The position numbers were made by a program, and so were the translations under genes. A DNA stretch of 27,616 nt from Candidatus Nomurabacteria bacterium (lineage in GTDB: Bacteria > Patescibacteriota > Minisyncoccia > Phycocordibacterales > UBA10002), in assembly GCA_943354745.1 (NCBI GenBank), contig CALRDB010000008.1, positions 1 to 27,616 of the forward strand, written 5' to 3'. The stretch's first letter is position 1; each line of letters opens with the position of its first letter. Of this stretch, positions 7,791-15,530 are shown piece by piece. A model generated the notes under the pieces. That model was not told the origin of the DNA. It made no database searches and was given only the letters and a program-made list of their open reading frames with translations.

Positions 7791-9141
7791 AGTGAGTTCC
7801 CTCCAGTCTTTGGTGCATTGTCCGACGTACATACCAAAGTGCAACAAGTGCCGCAGACCAGACAATTGCAAAAAGACCAAGCCATACACCGACAAGTCCA
7901 GTGTGAAAATAAGAAATCAAAAACGGAAAGAGTATCGCCGGGAGAATAATTTGTCTGCAGACGCCAAGACCTAGAAAGAAAAAGGGACGTTTCAAACCCC
8001 GAAAGGCAGCATCCGACATAAAGAGGATCATATAGGCTGATGCGATGAGTGCAGCTACGTGGAGATAGCTCACCCCGATAGTGATAATAGAAGGGTCATC
8101 GGTAAACAAATGCATAAGTGGCTTCGCCGTCACTAGAAGAAAGAGGGTTGCAAAAAGAGAAATGTAGGTGCCGTACAGAAGCGCCTTCTGATAGGTCTCC
8201 TTAACTCTGCCAAACTCCCTGGCGCCATTGTTTTGCCCGATAAGAGTGAGCACGGCGATGTTGAGGCCAATAAGAGGAAGAAGCGTAATTTGCTCAATCC
8301 GAGTCGCAATGCCGTACGCCGCAACGGCAAGGTGTCCGAATGAGCTTATATAGTAGGTGAGAATAAAAATGCCGAGTGCAATGGTCATCATGCTGAGGCT
8401 GGCAGGAAATCCCTGTGTCGAGATTTCTTTATAAATCTTCCAGTTTGGAACAAAATCGCGAAGGGGTACTCCTCCGGAAAAAAGATGTGTTTTCCGTACC
8501 TTATACCACATGTACAGAACACCTATGATCTGCACGACATTGGTTCCGAGTGCAATTCCCGCAAGGCCAAGTGCCGGAACACCCAATCCGCCAAACATAA
8601 ACCACGAATTAAAGACGAAATTTAGAAAAAACCCAAGAATGAGAAAATTGCGGAACGATCGAGTATCGCCTTCGGCACTTAGAATCGCATTAAGCAAGTT
8701 TACAAAAATAAAACCCGCGGTTCCGTAGAAGATCACATTCATAAAGGAAAGAGCAAGGCGAAGGTACTCGCCAGTCGCTCCCAGCAGCCGAAAAAGACTT
8801 GGTGAAATGGCAAGACCAACGAAGGTGAGGATAATTGAGGTGAATACACCATACGAAAGCCCCTGTACTCCATAGAGTAATGCCTTCGCATTATCTTTCT
8901 CACCAAACGCGTGTGCCATAAGTGCGGTAATTCCGGTGCCTATTCCCGAACCCACAGCAATAATAATAAAAAACACAGGAAACGAGAGCGATAATGCGGC
9001 AAGCGCTTCACTTGACTGTAATCCGCCAAAATAGGTATCCACCACGTTGTACATGGTGTTAAAAAAGAAGCCAATACTCGCTGGGACTGCAATGGATCGA
9101 ATAAGCGCCGGTATAGGGGTGGTCAGTAAGGACTGTTTCAT
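7789..9141 (-). CDS. MATE family efflux transporter
   Basis: A multidrug and toxin extrusion (NorM/DinF-like) antiporter in the inner membrane, expected to export cationic compounds using a Na+ or H+ gradient. The 450 residues hold about 12 hydrophobic helices in two homologous halves. The typical opening is present (IPALIRSIAVPASIGFFFN, then a MYNVVDTYF segment), with the G-rich helix VGSGIGTGITALMAHAFGEKD and the second-half counterpart containing GQNNGAREF. An in-frame ATG at 9159 would add six residues (MLFSIR) and lies 8 nt from the predicted transcription start; ATG 9141 gives the more usual N-terminus. The gene has its own consensus promoter at 9174-9202, overlapped by a palindrome, so expression may be controlled. 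Confidence 0.92.
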   Translation of the reverse strand: MKQSLLTTPIPALIRSIAVPASIGFFFNTMYNVVDTYFGGLQSSEALAALSLSFPVFFIIIAVGSGIGTGITALMAHAFGEKDNAKALLYGVQGLSYGVFTSIILTFVGLAISPSLFRLLGATGEYLRLALSFMNVIFYGTAGFIFVNLLNAILSAEGDTRSFRNFLILGFFLNFVFNSWFMFGGLGVPALGLAGIALGTNVVQIIGVLYMWYKVRKTHLFSGGVPLRDFVPNWKIYKEISTQGFPASLSMMTIALGIFILTYYISSFGHLAVAAYGIATRIEQITLLPLIGLNIAVLTLIGQNNGAREFGRVKETYQKALLYGTYISLFATLFLLVTAKPLMHLFTDDPSIITIGVSYLHVAALIASAYMILFMSDAAFRGLKRPFFFLGLGVCRQIILPAILFPFLISYFHTGLVGVWLGLFAIVWSAALVALWYVRRTMHQRLEGTH

Positions 9142-9152
9142 ACGGATAGAAA

Positions 9153-9199
9153 ACAACATCTGCCCCGCGCTCTTGTATAGGGCGCAGGGCGAGTGTTGT
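9153..9199. repeat. Imperfect palindrome overlapping the MATE promoter
   Basis: The arms 9153-9170 and 9182-9199 pair at 14 of 18 positions and flank the -10 box. The structure could be an operator, a leader hairpin, or the terminator of the upstream gene that ends at 9218. Confidence 0.5.
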
Positions 9200-9202
9200 C
9201 AA
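9174..9202 (-). promoter_or_regulatory. Consensus promoter for MATE gene
   Basis: On the minus strand, TTGACA (9202-9197), a 17-nt spacer and TATACA (9179-9174). The transcript should start near 9167. Confidence 0.75.
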
Positions 9203-9217
9203 ACGATACGTTAAGTC

Positions 9218-10663
9218 TCATCTTCCGTTTCGAAGTCTTTCGAATGCTTTCACGACGGATCCTTCCTGGCCCCCTTGATTCCCGTTCAGAGCATTAAAGG
9301 CATCGGTCGCTTCCTTCCGGTGCTCATCAAGCGACTGCATAAGCTCATAGAAATCTTGAGGCTCCGTAGAGCTCTTGGTGCCAAGTGCTTTAAGTTCGAG
9401 AAGCTTTGCACGTACCTCTCCTATAATTGCAGTGACCTTGCTTACGTTAGTTCCCTTCTTAGAAAGTCGCTGCACCTGCTTCTCAAAGGCGGCAATTTCC
9501 TTCTCGGTATTTGTAATCATTCGGGTAACGTTGCTCAACTGCTCCAGTACCGAGATATTTTGCTGAGCCTCCTGCATAAGGTCGGGGAGATCCTGAAGTG
9601 ATTCCATTGCTGTCTCTATGTGGCCGCTGCTTCCTTGCTGCTTTATTTCGGCAAATTTTGTACTAGCTTCTAGGATTGAAGCCTCAACTTTTGAAATAAC
9701 GGCTGTATAAGCATCGGCCCCCTTCTTCTTTTTCGCTTTAGCAACAGAATCAGTGAGTCTCTTCATTTGTTTTTCCGTCTGAGCAATCATCTTTGGCCAC
9801 TGCTCCAGCATGCCAAGCTTTTGACCCCACTCACCGATATCTTGCCCCTTGTCTTGAATGGTTTCGAGTGCTTCTTCCACATCATCCGTGAGCTCCGTCG
9901 CACCCTTCACTTTAGTGGTTGCAGCCGTAAGCTCCGAGACTAAACTTTCGACTTCGGCGGGAACGGCGATACCTTTCTTTTTTAAACGGTCTATAGCTTT
10001 CTGAAGCGAGCCAATCCCCTGCGCCATGCCCGACATATTTCGCTTCATGTTTGAGAGTTGTTGCTTCTGCTGGTTTTGCCCACGATCGTCTGTTGCCTCG
10101 TTACCTTCCTCCGTTTGCTGCATCGCGGGACCTCTTCCTTGTGACTTTCCTGGATTTTCGCCCTGCATTCGATTCTGTGCGTCATATGGTGAGCCACCTT
10201 GTGAAGTAGTAGGCTGTGCTTGCCATGTTTGCCTTTGTGGCATAGTCCCTTGCTGAACAGGCTGTCCCTCGCGTGTGTTCTGGCCTCCCGCTGTTGGCAT
10301 GGTCTGTGCTCCTGGTTGGAGTTGATTCCTCTGTTCATTCGGGAACGGGGGTGGTGGCATTTTCCGCGTGTCAAAATTTCCACCCTGTGGAGGCATTATT
10401 CGTTCCGCTCCTGCGTTTCCACTCTGATCCTGAAAAGGTGGGCGTACTTGTCCGCCCACTCCTTCGGTAGCTCGTGAAGATTCAGTTGCACCATTACCTC
10501 CAGAAAACTGTTGGGGAGGAGTTGTGGGTCGTGGCGGCGTAGCACCTGTCGGTTGCGGAAAATAATTAGTAGGTTCTTGAGCGAAGACCTTCTCGGTAGC
10601 ACAGTTTGAAACACTAGTAACTACTAAGAACGCGATAGCAACGAAAATATACTTGTTGAACAT
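9218..10663 (-). CDS. Secreted Pro/Gln/Gly-rich protein with coiled-coil domain
   Basis: A 481-residue product with an N-terminal signal peptide (hydrophobic core at about 4-18, probable cleavage near VFAQ). There is a Cys in SVSNC, but it is a poor lipobox. Residues from about 30 to 190 are low-complexity and rich in Pro, Gln, Gly, Asn and Thr, likely disordered. From about 195 to the end the chain is helical with heptad-like spacing, and its repeated segments of the form LE.L..MI..TEK.I..L...V.. occur about three times, which suggests tandem helical repeats. I do not recognise a family. A long flexible linker on a helical rod fits a cell-surface or periplasmic role (inference). The codon at 10672 (GTG) is an alternative start that adds three residues. 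Confidence 0.75.
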   Translation of the reverse strand: MFNKYIFVAIAFLVVTSVSNCATEKVFAQEPTNYFPQPTGATPPRPTTPPQQFSGGNGATESSRATEGVGGQVRPPFQDQSGNAGAERIMPPQGGNFDTRKMPPPPFPNEQRNQLQPGAQTMPTAGGQNTREGQPVQQGTMPQRQTWQAQPTTSQGGSPYDAQNRMQGENPGKSQGRGPAMQQTEEGNEATDDRGQNQQKQQLSNMKRNMSGMAQGIGSLQKAIDRLKKKGIAVPAEVESLVSELTAATTKVKGATELTDDVEEALETIQDKGQDIGEWGQKLGMLEQWPKMIAQTEKQMKRLTDSVAKAKKKKGADAYTAVISKVEASILEASTKFAEIKQQGSSGHIETAMESLQDLPDLMQEAQQNISVLEQLSNVTRMITNTEKEIAAFEKQVQRLSKKGTNVSKVTAIIGEVRAKLLELKALGTKSSTEPQDFYELMQSLDEHRKEATDAFNALNGNQGGQEGSVVKAFERLRNGR

Positions 10664-10811
10664 AATAGACACTTATAACTTAATAAAAGGTGACGTTGAG
10701 TAGTGCTAGTATACCTCTTTTTTGATAGTTACACAGTAAAATTATCCACACGTTTCTCTAGAGGTTGGGGTTTTTTGCTTATACGCGCTTAGTTACAGAA
10801 AAAGTAAATTC

Positions 10812-10839
10812 TTGACAAGACAAAATGATCGTGTACTAT
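10812..10839 (+). promoter_or_regulatory. Strong sigma-70-type promoter
   Basis: A perfect TTGACA (10812-10817), a 16-nt spacer and TACTAT (10834-10839). No convincing coding region follows; it drives the noncoding RNA candidate. The stretch 10673-10811 before it holds only the AT-rich upstream region of the 9218-10663 gene. Confidence 0.75.
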
Positions 10840-10845
10840 TTCGGT

Positions 10846-11096
10846 AAGGCTCTTTTCTATCATGCAATTTTGACCGAGACTATCTTGGGTGTTTCTTCGC
10901 GGGTCTTAACCTTTCTCCCCGTGCGTTCACCTTTGCTGGTCTCGGTCGCCACTCCGCCTGTTTCTGGTTTTTCAGGCGGTTCGGTGACTGTAGGGGCCCG
11001 ATGTTGTCTCGGTGATCCTCACAGTTCAGCCGGCGTTTGATTGATTTTCTTGCTTCGTAAGGCTTGAAGAAAAATCGAACGTCGGTATTTTTGTTT
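10846..11096 (+). ncRNA. Structured noncoding RNA candidate, about 250 nt
   Basis: The region runs from a strong promoter to an intrinsic-type terminator and contains several pairings. A long-range perfect 9-bp helix GACCGAGAC/GTCTCGGTC (10872-10880 with 10939-10947) encloses a multi-part inner domain. A 7-bp hairpin CCGCCTG/CAGGCGG (10954-10960 with 10973-10979) follows, then an ACTGT/ACAGT pairing (10987-10991 with 11021-11025) that encloses a CCGA/TCGG hairpin. I looked for landmarks of tmRNA, RNase P RNA and SRP RNA and found none; a 6S-like single long rod is not evident. Short open frames on both strands have composition unlike the neighbouring genes. It could instead be a long leader of the next gene, but that gene has its own start-site promoter. 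The family is unknown. Confidence 0.6.
11030..11096 (+). terminator. Terminator of the RNA candidate
   Basis: An outer 8-bp stem with one wobble pair (11030-11037 with 11078-11085) encloses an inner GATTTTCTT/AAGAAAAATC stem and is followed by TATTTTTGTTT. Confidence 0.6.
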
Positions 11097-11149
11097 CCAT
11101 TTGGAGAAAGCAACATCAAATTGAGCTTTAATTAGTAATAGGAATGCCG

Positions 11150-11164
11150 TATAGTTTTACCATG
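11150..11164 (+). promoter_or_regulatory. -10 box placed for a leaderless start
   Basis: TATAGT (11150-11155), 6 nt, then the ATG at 11162. This placement decides between the ATGs at 11144 and 11162 in favour of the latter. Confidence 0.55.
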
Positions 11165-11578
11165 ACGGATGAAAAAAAGGTTTTGGTCTTCGGAACATTC
11201 GACAGTCTACATGATGGCCATCGTTTTTTTCTTCGAGAAGCTCGAAGATTGGGAAGTCGGCTTATCGCCTCTCTTGCAACTGATGAAGTGGTTCAACGTA
11301 TAAAGGGGTCTGTCCCGAGCCATCATCTTGAAGAACGACTACAGGCACTCGAAGCGAGCGGACTTGTGGATCTTGCCGTAGCCGGAGATAAAACGTTGGG
11401 AAACTGGTCTACACTGAAGCAATGTGAACCCGACATTATTGCGGTTGGTTACGACCAGAAAGAGCTCACAAAAGCGCTCACTGAATTTATAGAAAGAGAA
11501 AAACTCTCCATCAAACTTTTCACCATAGATGCGCATAAACCCGACCAACTCCACTCTCGTCTTCTACGAAAGAATTAG
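11162..11578 (+). CDS. Cytidylyltransferase-like nucleotidyltransferase
   Basis: A 138-residue single-domain member of the HxGH nucleotidyltransferase superfamily (glycerol-3-phosphate cytidylyltransferase, RfaE C-terminal domain, archaeal-type FAD synthetase group). The N-terminal VLVFGTFDSLHDGHRFFL holds the nucleotide-binding HDGH at residues 17-20, and DIIAVGYDQKE in the second half is the usual strand-and-loop before the C-terminal helix. Such enzymes attach CMP or AMP to a phosphorylated polyol, sugar or flavin precursor with release of pyrophosphate. The sequence does not settle the substrate. It stands alone between an RNA candidate and a terminator. Confidence 0.82.
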   Translation: MTDEKKVLVFGTFDSLHDGHRFFLREARRLGSRLIASLATDEVVQRIKGSVPSHHLEERLQALEASGLVDLAVAGDKTLGNWSTLKQCEPDIIAVGYDQKELTKALTEFIEREKLSIKLFTIDAHKPDQLHSRLLRKN

Positions 11579-11709
11579 GCCTTTCTGACAACATCAGTAA
11601 AAATCTCTCAACATTGTCGCAGATGCGTTTCTATGAGCGCGTTAGCCTCCTTCACCGGCCTTCGGCACCTTCCGCAATATTGTAGGGTTGCAGTTTTTTA
11701 TAGCAAGCA

Positions 11710-11738
11710 CAAAACCCTCCAACGTTTGGAGGGTTTTG
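11710..11738. terminator. Bidirectional intrinsic terminator
   Basis: A 13-bp stem (11710-11722 with 11726-11738, 3-nt loop) has an A-run on the left and a T-run on the right. It lies between the convergent nucleotidyltransferase and dnaK genes. Confidence 0.8.
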
Positions 11739-11768
11739 GTGCAGGAGATGTATTAGATAACAGTAGAT

Positions 11769-11796
11769 CTGGATCCCCGCCTGCGCGGGGATGACA
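11769..11796. repeat. REP-like palindrome, half unit (copy 1)
   Basis: CTGGATCCCCGC...GCGGGGATGACAC forms a short hairpin just after the dnaK stop. It matches the right half of the copies at 13763, 14814 and 25153. Confidence 0.75.
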
Positions 11797-11830
11797 CAAA
11801 ATATAGTCGCTAAGCGCTTCTTATTTTGTG

Positions 11831-13726
11831 TCACTTCGTCTCTGCATCACGAATAGGTCCTTCCGTTGGCTCCTTTTCGTCCTTAGGAGGCTGTTCTTCG
11901 CCTTTCTTGGCTTCGGGTGCAGGCTGTTGTTTATACAGCTCCTGACCCACTTTTTGAAGCTCTTGAGATAGTGTCTCCGTAGCTGTCTTAATTGCAGCTA
12001 CGTCGCTTCCCTCTTTAACCTTTTTGAGTTCAACTACTTTCTCTTCGATAACCTTAGTAGCGTCAGCAGACACCTTATCTTTGTTGTCTTTAAGTGTTTT
12101 TTCGGCCGTGTAGATAAGTTGTTCGGCAAGGTTTTTGACCTCGACAAGCTCTCGCTTCTTCGCGTCCTCGTCCTTGTGTGCCTCGGCATCTTTGCTCATC
12201 TTCTCGATTTCCTCCTTTGAAAGGCCAGAGCGCGCCTCGATGCGGATAGACTGTTCTTTCCCTGTTGCCTTGTCTTTCGCCTTTACGGCGAGGATTCCAT
12301 TCGCGTCCACATCAAAGGTCACTTCAACCTGTGGCATACCGCGCGGTGCCGGAGGGAGCCCATCGAGAATAAATCGTCCAAGCGACTTGTTGTCTGCTAC
12401 CATCGGGCGTTCACCCTGCACGATATGAATTTCCACCGATGTTTGGTTATCACCAGCGGTCGAGAATACCTGTGAACGGGCCGTCGGGATAGTCGTGTTC
12501 TTCTCCACAAGTTTGGTGGCAACACCTCCAAGGGTCTCAATACCGAGCGAAAGTGGAATCACATCAAGGAGCAGAATATCCTTAACATCTCCCGCAAGAA
12601 TCCCTCCTTGAATAGCAGCGCCAATGGCAACGACTTCGTCAGGATTTACTCCCATGTTTGGTTCTTTGTTGAAGAACTCCTTTACCGCTTTCTGAATCAT
12701 CGGCATGCGGGTTTGGCCACCAACCAAAATAACTTCATGAATTTGAGGAAGTTTAAACGGTGAAGCCTCCATGGCACGCTTGGTAATCATCATGGCTCGA
12801 TCAATAAATTCTTGAGCAATCTCCTCAAGTTTCGCTCGAGTCATCGTGACGAGAAGATGTTTCGGTCCATCAGATCCCGAGGTAATAAATGGGATATTTA
12901 TTTCACTCTGCACCGCAGTCGAAAGTTCGATCTTCGCCTTTTCGGCGGCTTCATCGAGACGTTGGAGCGCGAGAGGGTCATTACGAAGATCGATGCCGTT
13001 TTCTTTTTTGAACGTATCGGCAAGCCAGTTTACAATCTTATGATCGATATCTCGTCCACCGAGGTGTGAGTCACCATCGGTTGATTTCACTTCGATAACA
13101 TCATCACCGACTTCCAGAATGGATACGTCGAACGTTCCACCTCCGAAGTCGAAGACAGCTATTTTCTCCTCTTTCTTTTTGTTAAAGCCGTAGGCGAGGG
13201 CTGCAGCTGTTGGTTCATTAATGATGCGCTTTACTTCGAGACCTGCGATTTTGCCCGCATCCTTAGTAGCCTGTCTTTGAGCATCATTGAAGTACGCTGG
13301 TACCGTAATGATAGCCTCGGTTACTTTTTCACCAAGACGAGCTTCCGCGTCTGCCTTTAGTTTCGCGAGAATCTTCGCTGAGATTTCCTCAGGCCGTTCC
13401 CACTTGTCACCAAGTTTTACCTCGATGCCCCCGTTCGATGACTTTCGAACTTCAAAGGAAACATTCTTGATATCTTTCTGTACACCCTCTTCGTCGAAGC
13501 TGTGTCCCATAAAACGTTTAATCTGAAAGACGGTATTCTTCGGGTTGGTTACCGCCTGACGTTTTGCAAGTAGACCTACAAGACGTTCTCCAGTTTTGGA
13601 ATGCGCGACAATCGAAGGAGTAGTTCTCGCTCCTTCAGCGTTTTCAAGTACTTTTGGGTTTCCTCCTTCCATAACCGCGATGGCAGAGAAGGTGGTCCCG
13701 AGATCGATTCCAATTATTTTTCCCAT
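11831..13726 (-). CDS. dnaK: Hsp70 chaperone DnaK
   Basis: An ATP-driven chaperone that binds exposed hydrophobic segments and releases them on nucleotide exchange by GrpE. The 631 residues match the usual length. The nucleotide-binding domain (about 1-370) shows IGIDLGTTFSA at the start, the FDFGGGTFDVSILE phosphate loop, and INEPTAAALAYG. The substrate-binding domain follows after the interdomain linker DVIPLSLGIETLGG, and the C-terminal tail is rich in Lys, Glu, Gln and Pro. grpE and a small gene lie upstream on the same strand. No dnaJ is in the window and no CIRCE element stands in front. The ATG at 13726 has no Shine-Dalgarno. Confidence 0.98.
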   Translation of the reverse strand: MGKIIGIDLGTTFSAIAVMEGGNPKVLENAEGARTTPSIVAHSKTGERLVGLLAKRQAVTNPKNTVFQIKRFMGHSFDEEGVQKDIKNVSFEVRKSSNGGIEVKLGDKWERPEEISAKILAKLKADAEARLGEKVTEAIITVPAYFNDAQRQATKDAGKIAGLEVKRIINEPTAAALAYGFNKKKEEKIAVFDFGGGTFDVSILEVGDDVIEVKSTDGDSHLGGRDIDHKIVNWLADTFKKENGIDLRNDPLALQRLDEAAEKAKIELSTAVQSEINIPFITSGSDGPKHLLVTMTRAKLEEIAQEFIDRAMMITKRAMEASPFKLPQIHEVILVGGQTRMPMIQKAVKEFFNKEPNMGVNPDEVVAIGAAIQGGILAGDVKDILLLDVIPLSLGIETLGGVATKLVEKNTTIPTARSQVFSTAGDNQTSVEIHIVQGERPMVADNKSLGRFILDGLPPAPRGMPQVEVTFDVDANGILAVKAKDKATGKEQSIRIEARSGLSKEEIEKMSKDAEAHKDEDAKKRELVEVKNLAEQLIYTAEKTLKDNKDKVSADATKVIEEKVVELKKVKEGSDVAAIKTATETLSQELQKVGQELYKQQPAPEAKKGEEQPPKDEKEPTEGPIRDAETK

Positions 13727-13762
13727 ATATTTAGTAAGTAGTTAGTGGACAGTAATAACTAG

Positions 13763-13820
13763 TGTCATTCCCGCGGAGGCGGGAATCCAGACTGGATACC
13801 CGTTTACACGGGTATGACAG
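13763..13820. repeat. REP/BIME-like repeat (copy 2)
   Basis: Two head-to-head hairpins: TGTCATTCCCGC...GCGGGAATCCAG, then CTGGATACCCG...CGGGTATGACAG. It lies between dnaK and the small gene at 13847, where it may act on mRNA ends. Confidence 0.8.
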
Positions 13821-13846
13821 AAAAGTGGGAGCTGAGAGCTCCAAAT

Positions 13847-14158
13847 TTAGGCGAGACTCGGGGCTCGCGTAGGTTGACTCATGAAAAATTCAAGCGTTGA
13901 GAATGGAGAAAGAACACAATCCTTAATCGTTAATCCTTCATCTGTAACCGTGGGATAAGTGCGGAAAAGTGGGAGACAGATTTTAGTGGCTTTCCCCGTT
14001 GAACCAGAAAGTGTTTCAATCGCTTCGCAGGAAATAACCTTACCGCGTAACCTTCCCTCCCTCTCTAAAATAACAAAACGGACAAGAAAAAGTTTGCCGT
14101 TTTTCGTAACGACTTTTTCAAATATTTCGGATTGTTTTTGTTCAATAACTTTTTTCAT
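13847..14158 (-). CDS. Small unknown protein between grpE and dnaK
   Basis: A 103-residue basic protein that starts MKKVIEQKQSEIFEKVV. The pattern of alternating beta-type strands (GKLFLVRFVILEREGRLRGKVISCEAI) suggests a small beta-sheet fold. The C-terminal half is less ordered and ends TRAPSLA. I recognise no family and no catalytic motif. Its position inside the chaperone gene set, on the same strand as grpE and dnaK, suggests shared transcription and a possible link to protein quality control (inference). The ATG at 14158 is preferred over one ten codons upstream because the charged N-terminus begins there; the start context is TTTTTATG without a Shine-Dalgarno. Confidence 0.6.
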   Translation of the reverse strand: MKKVIEQKQSEIFEKVVTKNGKLFLVRFVILEREGRLRGKVISCEAIETLSGSTGKATKICLPLFRTYPTVTDEGLTIKDCVLSPFSTLEFFMSQPTRAPSLA

Positions 14159-14238
14159 AAAAACCACTGAACTGACACTACTTATCACTCCTTCGTCTCA
14201 CCCCTTTCCCTCTAAAGAGGGGCAGAGGAAGAAAAGTC

Positions 14239-14808
14239 TCATTCCTTATACTCGCCTATTTTTACCTTAGCTGGTTGAACTATCTTACCATGAAGCGTGT
14301 ACCCTTTTTGAATCACTTCAGCCACGGTATGATTTTCACTCTCTTTGTCGGTAGAAACGGTTGCAATACTTTCATGCGTTTGGGTGTCGAAGGGTTCCCC
14401 GAGCTTAGGTTCAATGAGCGCAATGCCGTGATTCTGGAGGGCGGACAAAAGCTGGGAGTAAATGTACTGCACACCCATGCGCCAATTACTATCAACTTTT
14501 TCCCATGCCTCTTTGTTACCAAAGGCGATATGAAAACTATCGAGTGCGGGAAGAATATCTCGAATGACTCCCTCTTTGGAAAATTTCGTAAATTCGGCAC
14601 GCGACTTCTCCTCATCCTTACGCGCGTTCGCATAGTCGGCCTTGGTTCTTTGCCAGCCCTCCAAATACTCCTGCCGCTCCTTTTGGGAAACCTTCAGCTT
14701 CTCCTTCAAAGCCTTAATCATTTCGGCGGGGTCCTTGGCGTTATCGGTATCAAGCTCCGCCTCGAAGACAACATCGTCAGCATCTTGATTTTTTTGTTCA
14801 TCGGTCAT
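14239..14808 (-). CDS. grpE: Nucleotide exchange factor GrpE
   Basis: The exchange factor for DnaK: a dimer with a long N-terminal helix and a C-terminal beta domain. The 189 residues have an acidic disordered start (about 1-35), a coiled-coil helix with LKEKLKVSQKERQEYLEGWQR and the typical KADYANARKDEEK segment (about 40-80), and the C-terminal signature with FDTQTHESIATV and VIQKGYTLHGKIVQPAKVKIGE. The family start is the ATG at 14808. An in-frame ATG at 14889 would add 27 residues that are merely a translated REP-like repeat, so it is rejected. The gene lies upstream of the small gene and dnaK on the same strand. Confidence 0.95.
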   Translation of the reverse strand: MTDEQKNQDADDVVFEAELDTDNAKDPAEMIKALKEKLKVSQKERQEYLEGWQRTKADYANARKDEEKSRAEFTKFSKEGVIRDILPALDSFHIAFGNKEAWEKVDSNWRMGVQYIYSQLLSALQNHGIALIEPKLGEPFDTQTHESIATVSTDKESENHTVAEVIQKGYTLHGKIVQPAKVKIGEYKE

Positions 14809-14813
14809 GGTTT

Positions 14814-14904
14814 TGTCATTCCCGTCAATCTGCGTAGGTAGACGGGGCGAGAATCCAGTCAAAAGCTTGAATTTCCTGGATCCCCGCATGCGCGAGGATG
14901 ACAG
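14814..14904. repeat. REP/BIME-like repeat (copy 3)
   Basis: The left half TGTCATTCCCG... and right half CTGGATCCCCGC...GAGGATGACAG are separated by a longer, diverged middle. It stands directly in front of grpE. Confidence 0.7.
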
Positions 14905-14974
14905 AAGATGTCATTTGACAGATTGAGTCTATATGTTATCAATTTTCCGCGCACAACGCAAGTCAGTTTATCAA

Positions 14975-15002
14975 ACAAAAACACCCGAGCGGGTGTTTTT
15001 GT
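14975..15002. terminator. Terminator after rpsI
   Basis: A perfect 12-bp stem ACAAAAACACCC/GGGTGTTTTTGT with loop GAGC lies just past the rpsI stop and would end the ribosomal operon. Confidence 0.8.
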
Positions 15003-15008
15003 GTTCTG

Positions 15009-15419
15009 TTATCGCTTGCTCCACTTTGGAGATTTTCGGGCCTTTCCTTTGTTACCGAACTTGCGACGTTCTTTTGCTCGTGGGTCTCGTTTGAGAAAAC
15101 CTGCCTTCTTCAATTTTTTACGAAGCTCAGCATCGTGCTCAACAAGAGCTCTTGAAATGCCATGTCGAAGAGCTTCAGCTTGGGCACAAAGGCCTCCACC
15201 TCGTATTACTGCGGTAATCTTGAACTTAACGGGAAGTTTCGCCTTGGCAATAGCATCGAGAGCCACACGACGTTGTTCGTCTGTCTTGAAATAGGCGTCC
15301 ACGTCGAGATCGTTGATGATCATCGACTGCTTTGTGCCTGGTGTGATACGAACACGCGCCGCTGCAGTTTTTCTGCGGCCAATGGTTTCGATATATCGTG
15401 TGGTTGTTTCAGTTTCCAT
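15009..15419 (-). CDS. rpsI: Small-subunit ribosomal protein uS9
   Basis: A 136-residue protein with the full S9 core: YIETIGRRKTAAARVRI near the N-terminus, the central IRGGGLCAQAEALRHGISRAL segment (key residues GGG and RHGI), and the basic C-terminal tail ending SPKWSKR, which reaches the P-site tRNA. It is the last gene of the operon, following rplM, the conserved L13-S9 pair. The start at 15419 has the context ATAATTTTATG without a Shine-Dalgarno and abuts an inverted repeat. Confidence 0.97.
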   Translation of the reverse strand: METETTTRYIETIGRRKTAAARVRITPGTKQSMIINDLDVDAYFKTDEQRRVALDAIAKAKLPVKFKITAVIRGGGLCAQAEALRHGISRALVEHDAELRKKLKKAGFLKRDPRAKERRKFGNKGKARKSPKWSKR

Positions 15420-15425
15420 AAAATT

Positions 15426-15530
15426 ATACGAAAATACAAATTATGCGAATATACGAATGGCTACGAATAAGTCAAATGAGTCTTGTCTGATTCGTAGCAA
15501 TTCGCTGGACTTTAATTCGCATTTTCGTAT
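15426..15530. repeat. Inverted repeat filling the rplM-rpsI spacer
   Basis: Arms of about 43 nt (15426-15468 with 15488-15530) share ATACGAAAAT.C.AATTA and GGCTACGAAT blocks. It reaches from the rplM stop almost to the rpsI start. The ATACGAAAATACGAATTA core recurs at 26053-26152. Confidence 0.7.

Noticed and set aside
10742..10750. A perfect DnaA-box-like TTATCCACA
   Set aside because: It is single, with no second box in array, no AT-rich unwinding element beside dnaA or dnaN, so it does not support an origin.
10825..11119. Short open frames on both strands across the RNA candidate
   Set aside because: Their translations have no domain-like pattern, they overlap each other and the predicted stems, and no start context like that of the neighbours precedes them.
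11652..11834. A 60-codon frame on the minus strand next to dnaK
   Set aside because: Its middle is just a translated REP-like repeat (VIPAQAGIQ) and its other part crosses a terminator hairpin.
13727..13846. CIRCE/HrcA operator before dnaK
   Set aside because: No TTAGCACTC...GAGTGCTAA pair is present; the palindrome there is REP copy 2.
14809..14889. A longer N-terminus for GrpE
   Set aside because: The added residues translate REP copy 3, and family similarity starts at 14808.
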